The notes under the pieces are model-generated. The model saw only the letters and a program-made list of their open reading frames with translations, was not told the DNA's origin and did no database searches. From the NCBI GenBank assembly GCA_015698045.1, contig BLAL01000221.1, positions 1 through 64,000 on the forward strand: 64,000 bases of DNA. The letters are read 5' to 3'. Below are positions 19,569-31,449 of the stretch, piece after piece (position 1 is the stretch's first letter; each line of letters opens with the position of its first letter). This DNA is from Rhizophagus clarus. Taxonomy: Eukaryota > Glomeromycota > Glomeromycetes > Glomerales > Glomeraceae. A program made the position numbers and the translations under genes.

Positions 19569-21118
19569 AATATCATCATATGTTTCAGCTGAAGTTTCTG
19601 ATAATTTTAAAGTTAACCCTACAACGCAATCTAATTCATCTGAATATGTAAGTTTAGGCTGAATTTTTGTACAGTCTGTCATCCAACAATAGATCTGTTC
19701 TAATTAAGCGCTCTAGTTAACTGGGCAACTTTAAGTATATTTTCATATACTAACTCTGGATTAAATATGATATCACTTTCTTTTGCTCGCATATATTTTA
19801 TAGATCTAATGCTCATTCCTACAAACATTTGCCTAAAAATTTCATATTCACAGCTACTTTCTGATAACAAACAAAAAAATTGTTTTAAATATTCAGTATA
19901 ATGAAAACTTATCATTTTTTTATCCTGTAACTTCTTTTCTTGTATTTGTACTATTAATGCTGCTAATTCTTGAAATGTTTTTTCTCCTTTAAATAATCTA
20001 TCTTTTTCAAATTGAGCCAACTTAAACCAAATTTCTGTATCATTATCACTATTATCAGCTGATACTTATAATGATTTAAGATTTGTATTAAGTAGTAATT
20101 TACTTAAAGGATGTTCAAGATACCATTTTGGAATAAAGCGAATATTTTTTTCAGTTACTCATTGCTAAAGATAAATGTAAAATTAGATTAAAGTTTTTAA
20201 ATTAAATAGTTAATTTAAATACATATTTTCTTTATTGCTTGATTTAAATGACTATTTTTTCTTAATTTGTTACATTCATCACAAATACCTGATTCTCTGG
20301 TTGTAAAATTTTCACATGTTTTACTTCTAACAGAAAGAGTAGTTTTATCTAGTATCCATATAGCATGTGCACGTAAATAATTCTTAAGATCAGCACATCT
20401 CATTTTACCAAGATTTTTTAGTCTAAGATTTACTTTAACAATTTTTGGAAATAACTCTTTTGCAGCTATATTGGGTCTAATTGATCCTCCAAATTCAGTT
20501 GGACTATTAAGCATATATTCTTGATATTTATCTTCATATAATCCTTTATATGCAACTTTTTTGATAATTATATTTTCTTCTTCAACTCTAATTTTTTTAG
20601 ATTTAAAAAAAACTTTAATACTTTGCTGTCCTTCATTACTATACTTACAATTACTCAATTCACCATGCGTTGTCAGATTTTTATTTCTAAATTTTTGATC
20701 TAAACAGATTTCTTTACCACATTTACAACGAACTAATTCTGGTGTTATTTCTTCCATAAAATATTTATTAGCATGTAATTTATTTCGTAATTTATTTATA
20801 TCTGTTTGTAATATGATTTTTTTACTATGTTTTCTCTTTTTTTTTCTGTAAATTAATATTCATAACATTATCTTCAACTATAACATCATCTTCATCTTCA
20901 ATTATAATATCGTCTTTTTTATCATTAACTATAGCATTATTATCTTTTCGAATTTTTTCATTGATTATTTCTTCATTTTGTTCTGTATTTATTTAATCTA
21001 ACTTTTCAACTAAATCATATTCTAAAAAATTAAAATCATCTTAATCATATTTATCATCAGGTAAAAAATATTCTAGACTTGGAAAAGTAGAATTATTTTT
21101 GGAACTTTCAGCTTGCAT
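19569..21118 (-). pseudogene. Decayed multi-copy family protein with Cys-rich N-terminus
   Basis: Read from the ATG at 21118, an acidic N-terminal region leads into 20757-20215. That part has RCKCGKEICL and a later CDECNKLRK pair, then a piece near 20170-20060 and 20040-19700 (ending MSIRSIKYMRAKESD and so on), and finally WMTDCTKIQPKL down to about 19569. Frames change near 20850, about 20210 and near 19690, and TAA stops interrupt near 21040 and 20057. I recall similar proteins as a highly repeated, possibly transposon-encoded family in mycorrhizal fungi, but I cannot name it. Clearly not functional as it stands. Confidence 0.6.
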
Positions 21119-21720
21119 TTTTTAAAATAAAATCAAAAAAAAATTTTTTTTTTGATCATTTTTAACATTTATATGGTATATATAAAGTAATCCTCTTAAA
21201 AAAATATATATAATCGTTACCCACTATAGTAACAACCTAAAAATAAACTATAAGATCATTACCCATTTTATATAATAACGATTTGGCCCTTACCCAATTT
21301 AACAAATAACCTAAATCACGTTTATAATAATATTACCTGACTTAAGCAATAACAATTTTTGATTTTTTATAATAACTTTACCTGGTTTACTAGTAACCTT
21401 TATATGAAGTTTCTGGGGTCCTGTTATAATAATAACTCAAGAATTTTATTAAAATTTATTGCTTAAAGTAGTTATTTGGTACGATAAATATTTATTAATA
21501 TTATTGCTTGTTTATTAATCAGATTACATTCATTAAAATATATTAACTATAAGCAAAAATTGAAGAATAAAAAATAAATATATATTGTCAAATTATTAGT
21601 GATGTCAAGACCACTTCATGACAAAATATATATATCCTAATGATGTGATCTAATTTCTTAACTGCTTCAAGGTCCTTAGATTTCCAATAAATCTTAAAGC
21701 TTTCACATGTAAATTCTATT
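21119..21720. other. AT-rich DNA with short irregular repeats
   Basis: 21180-21420 holds several loose repeats containing TAATAAC and TTACCC-like words (TAATAACCT, CATTACCCA). Nothing else recognised. Confidence 0.4.
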
Positions 21721-22760
21721 AATTTTTCTAACGAATTAATTTTTTAATTTGTTTATATCAATGACGGCAAGTTGACGTCATAGTATTTTCATAATAACTA
21801 CTTCCTCTGAGATATATTCATTGACTTCATGATCAGAGAACTCCCTAGAATAGTAAGAAATATAAACTCAAATAATAATAATGTTATATTATTAAACTAA
21901 TAATGAAATAGTAATTACCTATTTGTTCTTTGCATATCTTTTACAAGCAATATGATTGCTTTGTTGAATTTGTTGTGATAATTAATGAACTTTTTACTGG
22001 CATCTTGCACCAGTTTTTTAGCCTCTTTTTTGAATAATGCAAGGTGAATATTTTTTAAACAAGTTGTTGTAAAGCAGAATGTGAAACGTATCGAATATCG
22101 ACTTTTTAAAAAATAAACATTTCAACTCTTTATCGAAGAGCCTATAATTGTCCTATTAATATATAATAATATAATGTTATTAATTGTTTCCTTATCTGAA
22201 ATGGCACTATTAGCCAATCATAAATTTTTCCATATGATATTACGTTATTGGTATTATCATAAGATACAGTCTTTGAAACTCTAATATCTTGCAATTTCGC
22301 AGTAAGTATTTGGTTGGCTAAATTTAATATTTCTGGATTAGTGATTAACCAATTACAAATTTGTAGTTGGTTAGTCATCTTCTCAAATTGAGAAGGAATA
22401 TCTTATATTACATTATAAGTAAAAAAAAAAAAATCAGTATTCATTTATTGTATAGTAAACAGTAAAAGAGTAAAATTAATATATAAAAAAAGGTTTACCA
22501 TCTTGATCACTTTTATTTTCTTTATTTCTTTCTCTTTCTTCTTTCTCTCTTTCCATCTTATCTCTTTTTCTTCTCTCTTTTTCTCTTCTTTTCTTTTCTC
22601 TTTTGTCTTTTTCTTTACTTTCTCTTTCTAATTCATTTTCTCTTCTTTCTGTTTCTCTTTCGTCTCTTTCTCTACCTTTTCTTTCTAATTCATTTTCTCT
22701 TTTTTTTTCTCTTCTTTCACTCTCTCTCCTCTTTATTTCTCTCTCTTCTTGTTAAAGGGT
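21720..22760 (-). pseudogene. Uncharacterised intron-containing gene, probably decayed
   Basis: Four candidate exons run leftward. The first (about 22750-22504) encodes a Glu/Arg/Lys-rich charged helix ending in NKENKSDQD, with a GTAAAC donor. The second (about 22404-22180) continues in phase with IPSQFEKMTNQLQICNWLI. The third (about 22080-21920) includes KKFINYHNKFNKAI, ending at a GTAATT donor. The fourth (about 21842-21740) reads EFSDHEVNEYISEE and holds a TGA. The in-phase junctions argue for a real gene at some time. Family not recognised; the start of exon 1 is not visible. Confidence 0.42.
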
Positions 22761-22913
22761 GTTTTCACAAACTCTATCACAAGAAACTATTATGATAATA
22801 TTAATACGTGACACTTCTTACATAAATAAAAATCAAGATATACCTTTTATTTGTTTGTTGCGTTTGTTTATTTTTTTTAACATTATAAACTTGTTAAGAT
22901 GATTATAGGATAT

Positions 22914-23522
22914 TATATACAAGAAATATTCAGGGTCTAGAATTTTGATATTGAATTAACTATATGTATAGTTTCTAATCATATCATGTCTTCATATTCA
23001 AAATTCCTATTTTTGACTTTAAAAAACAGAGAGATCAAACTTAAATTCATATTTTGAATCATTACAGAAGTTAATTTCATAATATAATAGGATATATGCA
23101 GAAAATATTTAAGATCAAAGATTTCAATATTAAATTAACTATATGTATGGTTATACAGTTATCATGTCTTCATATTCAAAATTCCTATTTTTGACTTTAA
23201 AAAAATGGAGAGATTAAACTTAAATTCATATTTTGAATCATTTACAGAAGTTAATTTCGTAATCTAAATAGATGACTGTAGGATATATGCAGAAAATATT
23301 CAGGAACCAAAATTTAAATATTGAATCAACTATATTATGTGCAGTTATACGGTTATCTAATCATATCATGTTGTCATGTTCAAAAATTCCTATTTTTGAT
23401 TTAGAAAAATGGAGAGATCAAACTTAATTTTATATTTTGAATCATTACAAAAGTTAATTTCGTAATCTAATAAAATATATGCAGAAAATATTCAGGGGCT
23501 AAAATTTGAATATTGAATCAAC
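22914..23522. repeat. Tandem array of a 190-bp repeat, interrupted on its right by nested transposons
   Basis: At least three full units and part of a fourth. Shared words are GGATATATGCAGAAAATATT, AAAATTCCTATTTTTGA and CATATTTTGAATCATT. The fourth unit stops at 23522 and resumes at 33367-33379 and again at 34375-34500. A fifth partial unit runs to about 34698, itself holding a MITE. Confidence 0.85.
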
Positions 23523-23794
23523 TACCATATATCACGGGCCACAGTACCCCTCCTATGCACAGTAACCCCTTAGAAAAATTTATCAAAATTTTAAAGTACC
23601 CAGATACTTTACATAGAAATTTTCAATTTAAAAGTTTAAAATTTGTAAAATACCCAGAGTATAATACTAGAAAAGGTTTATATATAATATAATATCCTGA
23701 GTACAGCTTTATTTATTATTATTATTATTACTTCATTATTACAATTTAATTATAGCAACTATACACTCCTTAATCAGTTCCTTATTTCTAATTA

Positions 23795-23955
23795 TATGGG
23801 GTCTTTGCAATAAAAAGGTACGAAACTCAAAAAAAAATAAAAATTTAATTAATATTAAATTTACACTTATTTTAGTATAAAAAACATAATTAGTATATAA
23901 AATAAATTTAAAAATTTTTTTGAATTTCGTACCTTTCTATTGCAAAGACCCCATA
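23795..23955. mobile_element. MITE copy A (161 bp, TA target duplication)
   Basis: Near-perfect hairpin with ends TATGGGGTCTTTGCAAT and ATTGCAAAGACCCCATA, flanked by TA on both sides. Two relatives lie at 34507-34664 and 52474-52635. TIR style and TA duplication suggest mobilisation by a Tc1/mariner-superfamily transposase. Confidence 0.88.
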
Positions 23956-25025
23956 TACAAATTTAATAATTAGAATAATTAGTAATTTTGATAAACCAGA
24001 ATAAAATAATATAAAAAAGAAAACTTTTACCTTATATATTTTATTTAATTCCTTGAGTCTATGGCGAATTTCTTCATCATTAGAATCTTGGTAGTTATAA
24101 TTACCACCATCTTTCTCTTCCTCCTTACCTTCATCATTATCTTCTTCCTGATCTTCTTTTTGATCAACTTTGATGTCCCATTTATTCTCATAATCTACCT
24201 CTTCAGCATATTCTTCATAATTTTTATCAGTTGAGTTATCAGAATTTTCTATCATTTTATTATTTCTATCCAATAAACTATCATAATCACAAATACAATC
24301 ATCTTTCAAACCATCAAGGTTTGTTGAAATTTCACAACTTTTAAAAGATCTTTAAATAAGATCTTCACTAATTTCTTCCCAAGACTCTTTAACCCATGTC
24401 ACGGCTGTTGAATAAGAAGGTCTTTTAATTTTTCCTGTTGAAGTAAAAGCATGAATATTTGATATCATCCAATTATTATACTAATCCTTAACTTGTAATT
24501 TTATCAATATTAGCGACTAAGAACAAAAATAAAGTAAAAAATTGAATAATATTTATTACCTTAGATTTAAAACTCTTGTTAATTGCAACATCTAGTGGTT
24601 GCAATTTGGATGTACAACCACCAGGAATCACGACCATGTTTGTATTTTTTTTCACTAATCAATTTTTAATAGAATCTACTATATGACCATGAAAAGAATC
24701 TAACACCAACATAGAACGTGGGTTGCCAAACTGGTTCCTTGAAGTCCACATGTTCTCAATCCATCACAACATCTCCTGTTTGTTAACCCACCCTTTTTCA
24801 TTAGCTCTTATGTAAATACTGTTTGGAAATTTTTCTTTTGGAACATTTTTTAGTTTGAAATACAAACTGCAGGAAGTTTCGTAGCATCAGCCATACATGT
24901 AAGTATAACCGTAAATAATGATCATTCATGACTAGTTATACGAATATTTACCATTTTTGCTCTTTTTTGATTTATAGTCGTATTACTTGGCAAATCAAAC
25001 CACATGGGTGTTTCGTCCATATTGC

Positions 25026-28000
25026 TAGTGCTTTGAACGAGTTAAGTTGAGTCAATTTTAAAATAAATTTGTACTCGACTTGAAATACTCAAGTTGAGTT
25101 GAATCAAGTTAAACCTATATTATTTTTAAACTTGACTCAAATCAATTTAAAAAAGCATCAACTCGAATTGATCTGGATCAATCTGATTTTATCTAAAAAT
25201 AGAATCGAGTCAAGTTTAACCTGGGTCAATCAATTATTATTTTTATATTTATAATTTTTACTTTATTTATATTATTTACTATTTATATAAAAATAAAAAT
25301 ATATAACAAAAAATTATGATTTTAATTCTATTTTCCACCAAGATTTCAAATATATACATGCCCGAATCATTTCAGCCAAAAGGCTGCATCTTTTTTGTGT
25401 CACAAAATCAGTTCCTCCTGAAAAAACTTTTTCAACAGGTACACTAGTTGCTAATAAAATATAAAATTATTAAAAAATTAATTCTAAAAAGAAATAATTA
25501 TAGTTATATTTTAAGTATATTTACCAGGAATTGTGAGATAATTATGAGCCATTACCACTAAATAAGGAAATTGGGATTCATTTAATTGTAAAAGACATAA
25601 AAAAATAGATACATAATTAATATAAAATTATTATGAAGTTATTTAATTTTGATCATACCTTCCACCAATCTAATATATTAATTTCTGCAGATACAACTGG
25701 ACATTCAAGATATAAATCTAATTTATTTTCATTTGAAAAATGTCATTTTTTATATATGTGGTTAAATAGATTATCACTAGAATGATTATCATTTTGATCT
25801 GATACATTTGTTATTGATAGTGTAGGTGCATATTGTGCCTTATACAAATTGTAAATATATGTTCATGCTTTTATAATGTATTCTTCCTTCCAATTATTGT
25901 CTTTGTAATATTGAAGTTTTAGTTGAGGATCAAAATAATTAAAATATTAAAAAATAAAAAAAAAAATAAAAAAAAAATTAACATAAAAATCAAGTATATC
26001 TGTAGATACATTATACACTAAGGCATATGTATACTGATAATATTTTTGGATTTTTTCCATAATATACTTTGCTGCTGTTTTTATAATTTCATTCGTATTT
26101 TCATTAGCTTGAAGATCTTTGATTTCATCCATAAGCCAATTATAAACTGGTATAAAATTTGAAATTGTTGGAAATTGAGCATGAGAGATATGATTTATAG
26201 CACGAGAAAATATCTAATATAATTGTTATTAATAAAAATAAATAGAGAATTATATATAAATACATAAATATTATATTATTACATATAAGAATTCCTTAAT
26301 TTTTTCTAGTAGTATCCATTCAAAATCTACTAGTTCCAATTTTCTTAAATCTCTATCTGCCATTACAGTATTGTTTAAAGCCTAATATAATTGAAATAAT
26401 AAATTAATTTAATAATATAACTTTACCATTAAATTTAATTTTTATCAATAATAAACTTACTTCTTGTAATTCACAACTCCGTTCTACCATGTCATGCATC
26501 AAATTCCAACGTGTTTTCACATCAGCTATAACCTCTTTATTCAGAAGATTAGCAGCCTCATATTGACATGCAAATTTCTCTCATTTTTATAATGATGCAT
26601 GAATTTTATTGACAAATTGGTAAAGCTACACATGTAAAAGTATATTAAAATCACATTAATTGTAAAATTATCATAATATTTGTTAATATAACTTTAGGAA
26701 TGACTTCAGTTGGTTCATCAACTTCATTTAAAATTTCATTTTCATTTTCCAAATATCCAACTTTTAAACAAGAAAGAGCAGCTTGCACAGCAAGATTAAT
26801 AATGTGAGCCATGCACCTCATGTGATTATTCTTCATGGTAAAATTTATATTTCTCTCTTGACAAACCAATTCTAATGATTTCATTAATGAATCATTGTTA
26901 GAAGCATTGTCTGTTGTACACATTATAATCTATTATTTTTTATATAAATAAATTTATAAGTTTGTAAATAAATAAATCATAGAAATAATGATAATACATA
27001 CTTTAGTAAGAATTCTCATGTCATCACAACACTAGAGAAAAGATTAAAACAAATTTTCTCCTGAATGTGGACTGGATAATTTACAAAAATTGATTAAGAC
27101 TTCCTTTAATTCCCAGTTTTTGGAAATCCAATGCACTGTAATTCCAAAGAATAGAAGGAAGTTGGATAACGTTCACGCATCAAATGTAAATGCAAGGTAA
27201 CCTGGGGCATTCTAATGTAATATTATTATAATATAATTAATATTAATAAGAAATTGAGTATTATTAAATAAAAAAAAAATAAAGGAAAAGATACCTGTAA
27301 AATTGTTTGAATTTTAGTTCTCTCTTCCTTAAATGTGTCTATAATATCATTGCGAATTGTATCTGTTAATGGAGTTTTAGTATTAGAATATAATAAACAA
27401 AATAGTTTTTAAAGCTGTTTACTTTCTACAGCTACAAAAGGTTGATCATTACAGACTACCCAATTAACAATATATTCTCAAAATAATATCGCAGTATAAC
27501 GCTAAAAATTGATTAATATTCGTTAATATTATACAAATAACTTAAATAAAAGCAAAAGCAAAGAGGAAGTAAACTTTACAGGTGTATCTTTTTTAACAAA
27601 TTTGTCCATTTTACCAGTATTTTCTGTTTCATTTTCAACTTTACTGGGATGTTTATTTTGTAAGTGTTTATGAAGGTTTGTTGTATTTCCACCAGTTTGT
27701 TTATATTTAACATTAACATAATTTTAATATACAAAAATAAATAAAAAAAAAATTATGAACAGTGTACTCACCCACAATAATTACATTGTGCTTTTTCATT
27801 AACCAATGTAAAGTGAACTCAAGCTGTACTGATGGTTCTTGAACTTACAGAGCTTAAATTTTCACTCATGACTATAAAAAATAAAAAAAAATCATCAAAC
27901 GTAGATGATCAACTGATCATTATTTAATAATCAATAAAAATACATCAATCGTAAAAAAGCTTTTTTCATTACGTTACAAAATATCAAGGGAATATTAAAA

Positions 28001-28257
28001 TGTTACATTAATACGAATTTTTAAAGTCATTTATATGATAACAATCTGTAAAGAATTTTTTGAAAGTTTTTTAGTGTAAAAACTCAGGTCAATATGAGTC
28101 GAATTGAGTTTGACTTGAACTCGAAATCAGGTCAACTTGTGAATAACTCATAACTTGACTCATTATAACGATTTGGGAAAATTATTGACTTAGACTCGAT
28201 TTGACTCAACTCGACTCATGATTGGACCTGGATTGACTTGACTCATTTAGAGCACTA
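25026..28257. mobile_element. Autonomous-type hAT transposon inserted in the pogo element
   Basis: Starts TAGTGCTTTGAACGAGT and ends ACTCATTTAGAGCACTA, an imperfect terminal inverted repeat. Both subterminal regions are rich in GAGTCAA/TTGACTC words. Flanking 8-bp duplications are CATATTGC (25018-25025) and CATATTGT (28258-28265), one difference. Length 3,232 bp. The 8-bp duplication, TAG-type end and encoded transposase place it in the hAT superfamily. Confidence 0.88.
25314..27869 (-). pseudogene. hAT transposase, decayed, with introns
   Basis: From the ATG at 27869 a BED zinc finger is visible, its CNYCG followed after an intron by NLHKHLQNKH. A TGA stands where the conserved BED Trp is expected. 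Near 26920-26750 lies the hAT core CTTDNASNNDSLMKSL, then MRCMAHIINLAVQ. Near 25740-25660 and 25440-25320 lie the dimerisation region LDLYLECPVVSAEINILDWW and VEKVFSGGTDFVTQKR. Pieces sit in different frames, some separated by plausible GT-AG introns, others by real breaks. The enzyme would excise and insert hAT elements; this copy is dead. Confidence 0.85.
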
Positions 28258-28861
28258 CATATTGTCCATATATTTTAATTCATATTTATTGTGAATTCTT
28301 AGGTACATAACGTAATTCAAAAAATATTTTGTTTTTCAATTAAATCTGACGGCAGTTGCTGTGCTACTATTATTCTGCAACGCTCACTTAAATCGTATCT
28401 TCCTAGAAATCCATTAAGCCACTTAGGAGAAAATTTGAATCCAGTAATACCTGGATTATTTGCTAAAAATTCTGGACTTTTAGATAATAGAATAGCTTTA
28501 TTGGTAATTATTTTTCAGGTAATAGCATTTTCATTGGCTCTTTTTTCACTTATCCATGTAAATAAATCATCTTCTAATTTTGGATATTTAGCAGGTTTAC
28601 TCAGATAGAACTTAGCCACATGAGGAGCAGTCGTTAACAAAGTTCCTTTTTTATTTGACTAATCATGCAGTTGTTTGAGCTGAATATTAAATTTTTTAGC
28701 AATTCTATGTACATTTCTATTATTGTTCTCAAAATAATGTACTATCATCAACTTTTCTCTTACATTCCATTATTTTCGTTTCTTTTGTAGTAAATGGTTA
28801 CGTGTTTTTTTATTTCTCTTATTGCCAATAACTACCATTTTACTTTTAGTAGAAAGAAAAT

Positions 28862-31237
28862 ACTAGTTGAAAAAGGAATATTCGGCCTTAATGAAATTTG
28901 GCCTATATTCAACCAAAATTAAAATTATTTGACCACAATTAGTAATAATCAATGATTATACATATATTCGACCTTTGTTAAATCATAGTCGAATCTAATA
29001 TTAATTGTGTGTCGCGTGAACTTGTGTCATGTATCATGTAATCAAAGTTTAAAAAAAAGATCTTTATGCTTTTTTAAACTTTTAACGAAACTTTTTCCTT
29101 TTTTCCTTCGCCATTCCCTTTTTCCTTGCCCTTCCCTTTCTTTCGTTTTTCACATCCTTTTGTCCTTTTCTGTCCTTTATCTTTCCCCTTTCTTTCATCT
29201 TTTCCCTTCCCTTTGACTTTTCCTTTTCCTTTTCCTTTTCCTCTCTTTCTCTTTTCCCACTTCTCTCGACCTTCTATTAAAAAAAAACCTTTAAGAAATG
29301 TCTGATTTTTACATAGTTATTTCAGTCTTCTTAGACACGAAACTTCAAGTAAGTTTTTCTTTTTTTCTTCCAATTACTTTTATTTAATAAACAGTTTCTA
29401 ACAGTTCATTTTCTTTCTTTTTTTTAGGCGTTTTCTCAGATCTCTTTCTTGAAACTTGGTGGAGGAACTTATTTTTCTTTAATTTTTTAACAAACTTTGT
29501 TAATAGTTTGTTTTTTTCTTTTGTAGACAACTGGTTGGCTCTTTGGGATATCTGGACATCTGTAACTTGTTGAGTCGTTTCTTTTTTTGCAGCTCTTCGA
29601 CTCTTTGGAGCATTTCAGTGAAAGGGGAAGAGGTGTGGTTTTTGTATTATTCGATTTAATGAAACATCGCTTAACATTCGGTTTTCTTTCTTTTTTAGGC
29701 GACCAACCTTTGGACATGAAGAGCTTCTTTTAAATACTCCTTAACAAAACTTACGTTTCATTTTCTTTCTTTTAGGAAACTGAACCTTATGTGGAATTTC
29801 GACAGTTAAGTTTGTTTTTTTTTAATCATTTTCTTTTTTTTTTCTAACAAAACTTACGGTTTGTCTTTCTTTCTATAGGAAACTGACCTCTAGACTCAGA
29901 ATTTCGGTGAGATTCTTGTCTTTTTTTTAATTAATTTTTTTAGTTCTTTCTTTAATGGAACTATACTTAAATTCTTTTTTTTTTTCTTTTTTTTAGGCGA
30001 TTAGTTCTTCGGATTCTTGGCATATAAATAGAGAACACATAGGATCTCGGTGAGGAATTGGACGGTAGAAATTCAGTAAGCAATCTGGTAGACAAATGTC
30101 CTTTTTTTGTTTCTTTTCGCAATGATTATTAACATTTTGTTATTATTCTTTTTTAGATGACCAGTTTCTCAAATATTTGGATGCAGTATTCGGCAAAGTA
30201 AAAAAAAAAATAATTTTTTTTTTGTAATTTAATAAACATTGCTAACGTTTGCTTTTTTTCTTTTTTTTAGGCAGTTTTCAAGTTTCTTTTGGGATCGATT
30301 GGATATTAGTAAACGAAAAAAAACAAAATTTTCTTTTCGCTTTTATTTTAACAAACTATTGCTAACAGTTCATTTTATTTTATTTCTTTTTTTTAGGCGA
30401 TTCAGTGGTGATTATCTCAAAAGTTTGGACTTGGATTTTAGTAAGTAAAAAAGTGATTTTTTTTTCACTTTTATTTTAACGATCATTACTCATTGATCAT
30501 TTTTTTTAGATAATTTCTCAAGTCTCTGATGGAATACCTGCAAGTAAAAATGTTTTTTAATTTTTTCGTATTATTTCAACAAATATTATACTAATATTCA
30601 TTTTTTTTCTTTTTATAGGAAAATTGGCTCCACTGAAACCAGATAAAGTTTTATAGGAGAATAGTCTCAAAAAAAACGATCATAAAGCTCTATGTAGGTA
30701 TACCTTAGGCCACCATCAACAGCCTTCAGTTTTTACCTAAAAAATGTTAACATTTTTTTTCTTTCCATTTTTTTTTTAGAAAATTGGTCTGGCTTTGAAC
30801 TATAAACGCATTTCTTTGCCACATGGGTCTTAATAGATAGTGGTTGTAGATGGATGGCGGACGGATGGATGGATGAGAATGATAATATATAGATAGATAT
30901 TAGATAGAATTTTATATGTATAATATGTAACTATTAATAAAATGTAGCTATAAATAAATGTCAATAAAACTACTATTATTTGGCCTTAAAAAATCTTTAG
31001 TTTGACCTATTTATCAATAATATTCAGATTATATATAGTAGTCGAATATAGTTTTTTTTTAGGTCGAATAAATATGTAAATGTCCTAATATAGGTCAAAT
31101 TTTTCTTTCTGAATTTGAGACGATTAGCACCCTAAATGTGCCAAAAAAATTGGCCTCAATTTGACATAAGTTAGATTGTCATTCGACCTATATTCGACCT
31201 GGTCAAATTTAGGCCAAATTATTTTTTTTTGACTAGT
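28862..31237. mobile_element. Inverted-repeat-bounded element carrying a micro-exon-like array
   Basis: Ends are ACTAGTTGAAAAA and TTTTTGACTAGT. Subterminal blocks on both sides repeat TTTGGCCT and GACCTATATTCGACC-type words in opposite orientation. It sits just before the pogo transposase start, and removing it restores a normal pogo 5' flank. No clear target duplication and no transposase, so the class is open. Confidence 0.6.
29340..30830 (+). other. Array of about 13 micro-exon-like modules with full splice signals
   Basis: Again and again a CTAAC- or CTTAC-type branch-point word is followed by a long pyrimidine tract, TTTTTTTAG, a block of some 30-70 bp, and a donor such as GTAAGT, GTGAGA or GTAAAC. 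Examples: AG borders near 29428, 29698, 29776, 29879, 29998, 30270 and 30397. Blocks begin with related words (GGCGATT, GGAAACTGA, GGCAGTT). Frames of the blocks do not connect into an obvious protein. It may be a spliced non-coding transcript or a tandemly amplified intron-exon unit. Confidence 0.5.
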
Positions 31238-31449
31238 GAAATAAAGATGCGTAAAATAAAAATACGTAAATTAAATAAAGACATTTTTATGTATGAATAG
31301 GGGTTATTTTGATAAATAATTTTATGTAAAATATCTTAAAAAGGTATCAAGATATGAGAAATGGGATGCATTTAGAAATTCTTAACGAGAAATTACATCA
31401 TGATGATATCACTGATTAATTAAAATACCTGGATATTATATATGGTAAG

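Larger units (their letters stand above)
23958..28838 (-). pseudogene. pogo/Tigger transposase (CENP-B-type HTH plus DDE), split by a hAT insertion
   Basis: From the ATG at 28838 to 28266 the frame gives a helix-turn-helix region (MIVHYFENNNRNVHRIAKKF) and a CENP-B-type DNA-binding domain, with stops near 28767, 28660 and 28517. The hAT element interrupts at 25026-28257. The DDE_1 part resumes at about 25013 with MDETPMWFDLPSNTT, then SMLVLDSFHGH and GGCTSKLQPLDVAINKSF near 24590, all family hallmarks. The tail (24309-24030) is acidic. Several stops are best explained by Trp or Gln codons turned into stops by transitions. No active protein can be made from this copy. Confidence 0.88.

Noticed and set aside
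28852-31247. Target duplication for the inverted-repeat element with the micro-exon array
   Set aside because: The flanks are both A-rich (GAAAGAAAAT and GAAATAAAGA) and similar only by composition.
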